A stretch of 64,000 nt of DNA from Rhizophagus irregularis (lineage: Eukaryota; Glomeromycota; Glomeromycetes; Glomerales; Glomeraceae). Shown here piece after piece: positions 60,001 to 64,000 of the stretch (positions are counted from its first letter, which is position 1; every line of letters begins with the position of its first letter). Location of the stretch: assembly GCF_026210795.1 (NCBI RefSeq), contig NC_089449.1, positions 186,001 to 250,000 on the forward strand, given 5' to 3'. Below the pieces are notes generated by a model, which saw nothing but the letters and a program-made list of their open reading frames with translations, did no database searches and was not told where the DNA came from. The translations under genes were made by a program, and so were the position numbers.

Positions 60001-63000
60001 TTTGGAGGATGAATTATTATGGTGCTTATCTTGTATAGGATATCAAATTTCCAATGAATCATGTTATAATGATTATATTAGGTATGTTGATTTTTTATTA
60101 AAGTTATCTATTTATATTAAAAAAAAAATAATAATTTAATTTATTTCTGCAGAACGTTAAATAAAGAAATTTTGGACAATGCACATTTCATCCAATGTAT
60201 AAAGGAAAAAGTTTATAAATGGATTTTTGAAAATTGTAATGATTGGCAGTTTGAAGTAGCTAAAAATCAAGATTATTTAAGCCAATTTACAAGTCTTTTA
60301 CTAGCTTTACAAAACTATGTGAAAATGATCGTTAAGCATACCATAGCAAAAATCTTATATTCACTTGAAAAATTATTAGTAACAAAAACATATTTTACTT
60401 TCGAAAAAATTGATGATGATGAAATAAAAGCAGAACTATCAGGCTTATGGAAACGATGTTTTATGGATAATACAATTATTAATATTAATAATTTACCCGA
60501 GCCAAAAACTTCTAAATACATAATGTCATATTATGTAATTGATGAACTTAAATTTCCTTTTTCATATTATTTTTTTAATCAAATTAATTCCTACAAGTTA
60601 TATTATGATGAAGAATTAGATATTTTAAAACAAGATTTAAATAATATTGATGAGAAATCTAATGAATTACATATTGATTTGATTGAAAATCATATTGAAA
60701 AATTTAAGAATAAGTTGTTGTCTACTAAATCAAATTTTAGAATATTACAAAAATATTCAGAATTATATTATAATGATTTTATTAGGATATTATCTCAGAG
60801 AATTAAAAAATTAAATCATGTGAAAGAGTTGGATTTTATTATTAAACATATAATCGGAGATAAAATAGTTTCTAGTCCATTCCTTCTTCATATTTATTGG
60901 TGGAATCATGCAGAAAGTATTTTAATTCAGTTACAGTTAATTGAAATGTTTCCAACTACTTTTGAAAAAGCTCAAAAAGATTTTATCATTTATGGTAATC
61001 TTGATCAACTCCTTTTTAATGAAGCAATTAATTTTATTTTACAAAAAATTTATTATAATGAGGAATGTGAAAAAGAAATGGATATTGTTTTATCCTTAGT
61101 TAATAGGATGAATTATACAAAAAAACTTACAAATCTTCCTTTGTTACAGATATGTAATGAATTGTTAAAAATCAAATTAATTCCTCTGGAAAAAATAAAA
61201 GAAATGATTAATTTAGGAAGAGCTAGAAGACAAGAATTTATTACTATAGAAATAATTGAATTAGTATTATACATTTTAGATAATAATAATGATTTAACAG
61301 TAACTAATATAAGATCCTTTATTATGAAATGTTTAGAAATTATTCCACTTGAATCTGAAGTTCGGTTAACTCTTTACAGAAATTTATTTTTACAAAAATC
61401 TTTTAATTTAACTAATGAAATTATTGAAAAAATGTTTATTGATGAAATTCAACAAAATGATGAAATATTTTTTACGCTGATTAATAGTTCCAAACAAGTA
61501 TTACAACATTCAATTAGATTAAATGTTATTAATAATTGTTTGGATGATAATAACTTGAATACAAATATAGGAGAACTCTGCTGTGAAATAATTCAAGCAA
61601 TTTTCGGTAGATTTGAATTGAAAAAATTAATTTCTTATTTCCCTAATTTTATTGAAGATACAGAAAATTCAGCTTTACAACATATAACCGTAATTGCATT
61701 TTTAAAGGAATTTACAGTTAAATTCTGGAAGGACTATATGCAAGATGAAAGTTCATTACCTGAATCATCAATCAAAATGGTTAATGAATATGTGAAAATT
61801 AATCATCCCTTAGTTCAATCGTTCAAATCGTATTTTTTATTTAAACAAAAAGGATTTTCAGTAAACAAAAACCAATTGAAAATAATTTCAAATGAATTTC
61901 CATGGATTGAAAATGATTCTAACGAAAAAATACCTTATTATTCAATATTTTGGAAAGTGATTAGACAAGTGAATTTTGAAGATTTTCACACTTTTTACAA
62001 TAATAATTTAGATAGTTGTATTAACTATCCATTTTTGCTGGTATATATTAAATATTATGAAAGATTAAAATTAGTTAAATATCTTTATCCAATTGTTAAG
62101 TTTATAAAAATTTTAAACTCAAAACTTGAGTATCGTAAATCTAGAAAATCAGCTCAAATGATGACATTTCATGAATTTATTGAAGAGGAATCTAAAGATA
62201 ATACTGTAAATGGAGATTATTTGAAATCTTTATTTGAAGGATTTGCATTAAGTTGGAATTCTGTAATTAATTATATTGATCAATATCGATCTAAAGAATT
62301 GTCTAACAAACCATTTATGAATCTCAAATGTTCTGTTATTTATGGTTTAATTGAACAAAAAGATGCAGGAGTTTATCTATGCGCAATTTTAGAATTTTTG
62401 ATTAAAATGCATAATGAATTTTTGGATAATGTTTTTTCTATTCCAGTAGAACAATGTAAAAGTCTTAAATTTTTAGAACATTTATTACCTTGCAATAATC
62501 CGGCTTATTTCACTAAATCAATTATGATAACTCAAGCACAAGAGATTAATTTTATTAATTATGAATTAGATGAAAAATTTTTAAAATATAGTCAAAGAAA
62601 TCTTGATCAAAAAGATGAAATATCATTTAATTTTAATTTACAACAGATTGAAATGCTGCTTATGAGAGAATTAGTTATTGACAAAGTTTATTTTGAAAAA
62701 GGAAATAATCAATTTTATTTCGAAGATTTTTCATTCAAACATGAAATATTTCATAATACACCTAGAATTTTCTTTAATGTAAGAGAAGTATTACAACAAG
62801 AGCCTATTCAAACTGACAAAATTAAATCATTTTTGGTAGCTTTACAACCCTCAAATTCTTTTATTTCAGAATTGCTCTTGATTTTTGAAATAATTCTTTG
62901 TTTTATAAAAGAGTTAGCAATTAACAATAATGAAATACTTATTGAAGATTTTATTAGGCAATGGTCAAAATTATCAAGATATAATATGATGCTAACTGAT

Positions 63001-63532
63001 ATATGTGAAGAGTTTTCTGAATTTTCTCTAAAACATATTATAGAATTATATGAATTGATCGAACAACAAGATGCTGATTTATTTAATAATACAATAATTG
63101 ATGATAAATTTAAAATTCCATTAGAAGAACAGATGAAGAAATCAATTAATGACTGTATAGATTATTATAATCAATCAGAGTCGAAAATTTCTGCTAAAGT
63201 ATTTGCTCTTGCTTTAAAGAGGTTTATTTATAGATTTTTATCAATTGATTCTAATATTGAAAATTTAAATTTAACTAATTACTTTTTGGATTTTACGTTA
63301 AATTTATGGCCAAATTATATTAAGGAAGAATTGGTTGAAAAATTGTTTCCAACTTGTTTACTTGTATCACATGCTTATAGTTGTTATATTTTTATTAATG
63401 AAGAAATTGAGGTATGTATATTAATAGGTTTATTATTTATTTTATAATTATATGATACTAATTTGATAATTCTGTTAACAGAAAATAAAGGAAAAACAAA
63501 ATAAAGAAAAGAAATTAAAATTCAAATTATAA
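51004..63532 (+). CDS. RNF213/mysterin-like AAA+ protein, copy 2, complete, without RING or RZ finger
   Basis: Twelve exons: 51004-52763, 52848-54557, 54648-56511, 56592-57526, 57608-57695, 57758-57884, 57964-58120, 58188-58701, 58792-58931, 59008-60081, 60153-63411, 63482-63532. The sum is exactly 3893 codons (3892 aa). Residues about 6-110 look like a CBM20 domain (HVHIPTGIENLGGYPVVIGD, ELGDW), as at the RNF213 N-terminus. An AAA2-like P-loop GQGKT is at 1417-1421. AAA3 has Walker A GEAGCGKTS (1772-1780) and Walker B LLFDEIN (Asp1828, Glu1829); AAA4 has GETGSSKS (2087-2094) and a Walker B ALFDHV with His2161 in place of the catalytic Glu. The C-terminal part parallels copy 1, but PWIENDS joins almost directly to the segment that follows the RZ finger there, removing about 420 residues. 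It may be a motor or scaffold without its own ligase activity. Confidence 0.9.
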
Positions 63533-64000
63533 TAAAATTGTTAGCTATAGCACATCCTCATCCTCACATTCAAAGTTCACGTTCTCGCATTCGCTCTTCT
63601 CCCTCCCACTCTTCCCATTTCTATTTTTGTTCTCAAACTCAAGTTCACATTTGTATATTTTTTACGAAGTTAGGAATTGAGGAACGCGCTGAGGATACCG
63701 TATAAATAATAGGTTACAACTTAAGTAGTTCCAGTTTTAAAATTTTGCAATAATTTGATTAAAGTGCAACTTTATTAGTTTTATTAGTTATAATGATTCA
63801 TTTTTTATTCTTAAATGTATATTATAAATAATAAATAATTAACTTATAAAAATTTTGTTAATCAAAATGCGCATTAATCAATATTTTTATTATTTTTAAA
63901 TTTTTGTACGTTAAATTACATCGCAAAAAAGACAAGAATACAGACGGAATCATCACACTACTGCAGATTAAATTATTAAAATATAAATACTGTAAAGTGT
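63533..64000. other. 3' flank of RNF213-like copy 2
   Basis: A C/T-rich patch (63551-63640, CATCCTCATCCTCACATTC and similar) is followed by AT-rich DNA to the window end. I see no gene. Confidence 0.45.

Overview
The window is strongly AT-rich eukaryotic DNA. Its genes are split by short (about 60-100 nt) GT...AG introns, 5' leaders are poly-pyrimidine or poly-A, and the intergenic DNA is long and full of repeats. The gene content (RNF213-like giant AAA+ proteins in multiple copies, a stand-alone BTB protein, an F-box protein, a Kelch membrane protein, a serine protease with a GDSG motif, a LINE with RNase H) fits an arbuscular mycorrhizal fungus of the Rhizophagus type. That assignment is inferred from family content and composition; no ribosomal or organellar marker is present.

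Layout. 1-7464 (+) is the 3' two thirds of an RNF213/mysterin-like gene that starts before the window, with the AAA4 Walker B region, the long C-terminal part and an RZ-type zinc finger. 7465-13035 is repeat-rich DNA with transposon-terminus-like sequences and a broken secreted alpha/beta-hydrolase gene (10894-11887). 13036-13446 (+) is a small BTB protein. 13447-22246 holds transposon debris: a 233-bp MITE with a perfect 8-bp target duplication, a hAT transposase fragment, a homopurine tract, and a composite minisatellite at 19.1-20.3 kb. 22247-24359 (-) is a three-exon serine protease with a coiled-coil insertion. 24360-30605 is a decayed gene desert containing a segment related to the 3' flank of the protease. 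30606-39294 (+) is a nearly intact LINE: ORF1 has one frameshift, ORF2 (endonuclease, RT, RNase H) is fully open, and the element ends in a 3' stem-loop and an A-rich tail. 40009-41533 (-) is a four-exon Kelch single-pass membrane protein. 42.3-44.3 kb holds tandem and inverted repeats, including related TIR-like termini. 44851-45148 (-) is a small broken gene. 45721-47337 (+) is an F-box protein. 47.4-51.0 kb is mostly empty apart from a secreted-protein pseudogene. 51004-63532 (+) is a complete second RNF213-like gene; my twelve-exon model gives 3892 aa and keeps frame throughout.

The main biological point is the pair of RNF213-like paralogues in the same orientation. Copy 1 keeps the RZ finger but shows no RING. 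Copy 2 is complete from a CBM20-like start to the C-terminus and has neither: about 420 residues containing the RZ finger are missing in frame. Copy 2 also carries a His in place of the AAA4 Walker B Glu, while copy 1 has Asn in place of the Asp. Copy 2 therefore looks like an AAA+ machine without a recognisable ubiquitin-ligase module.
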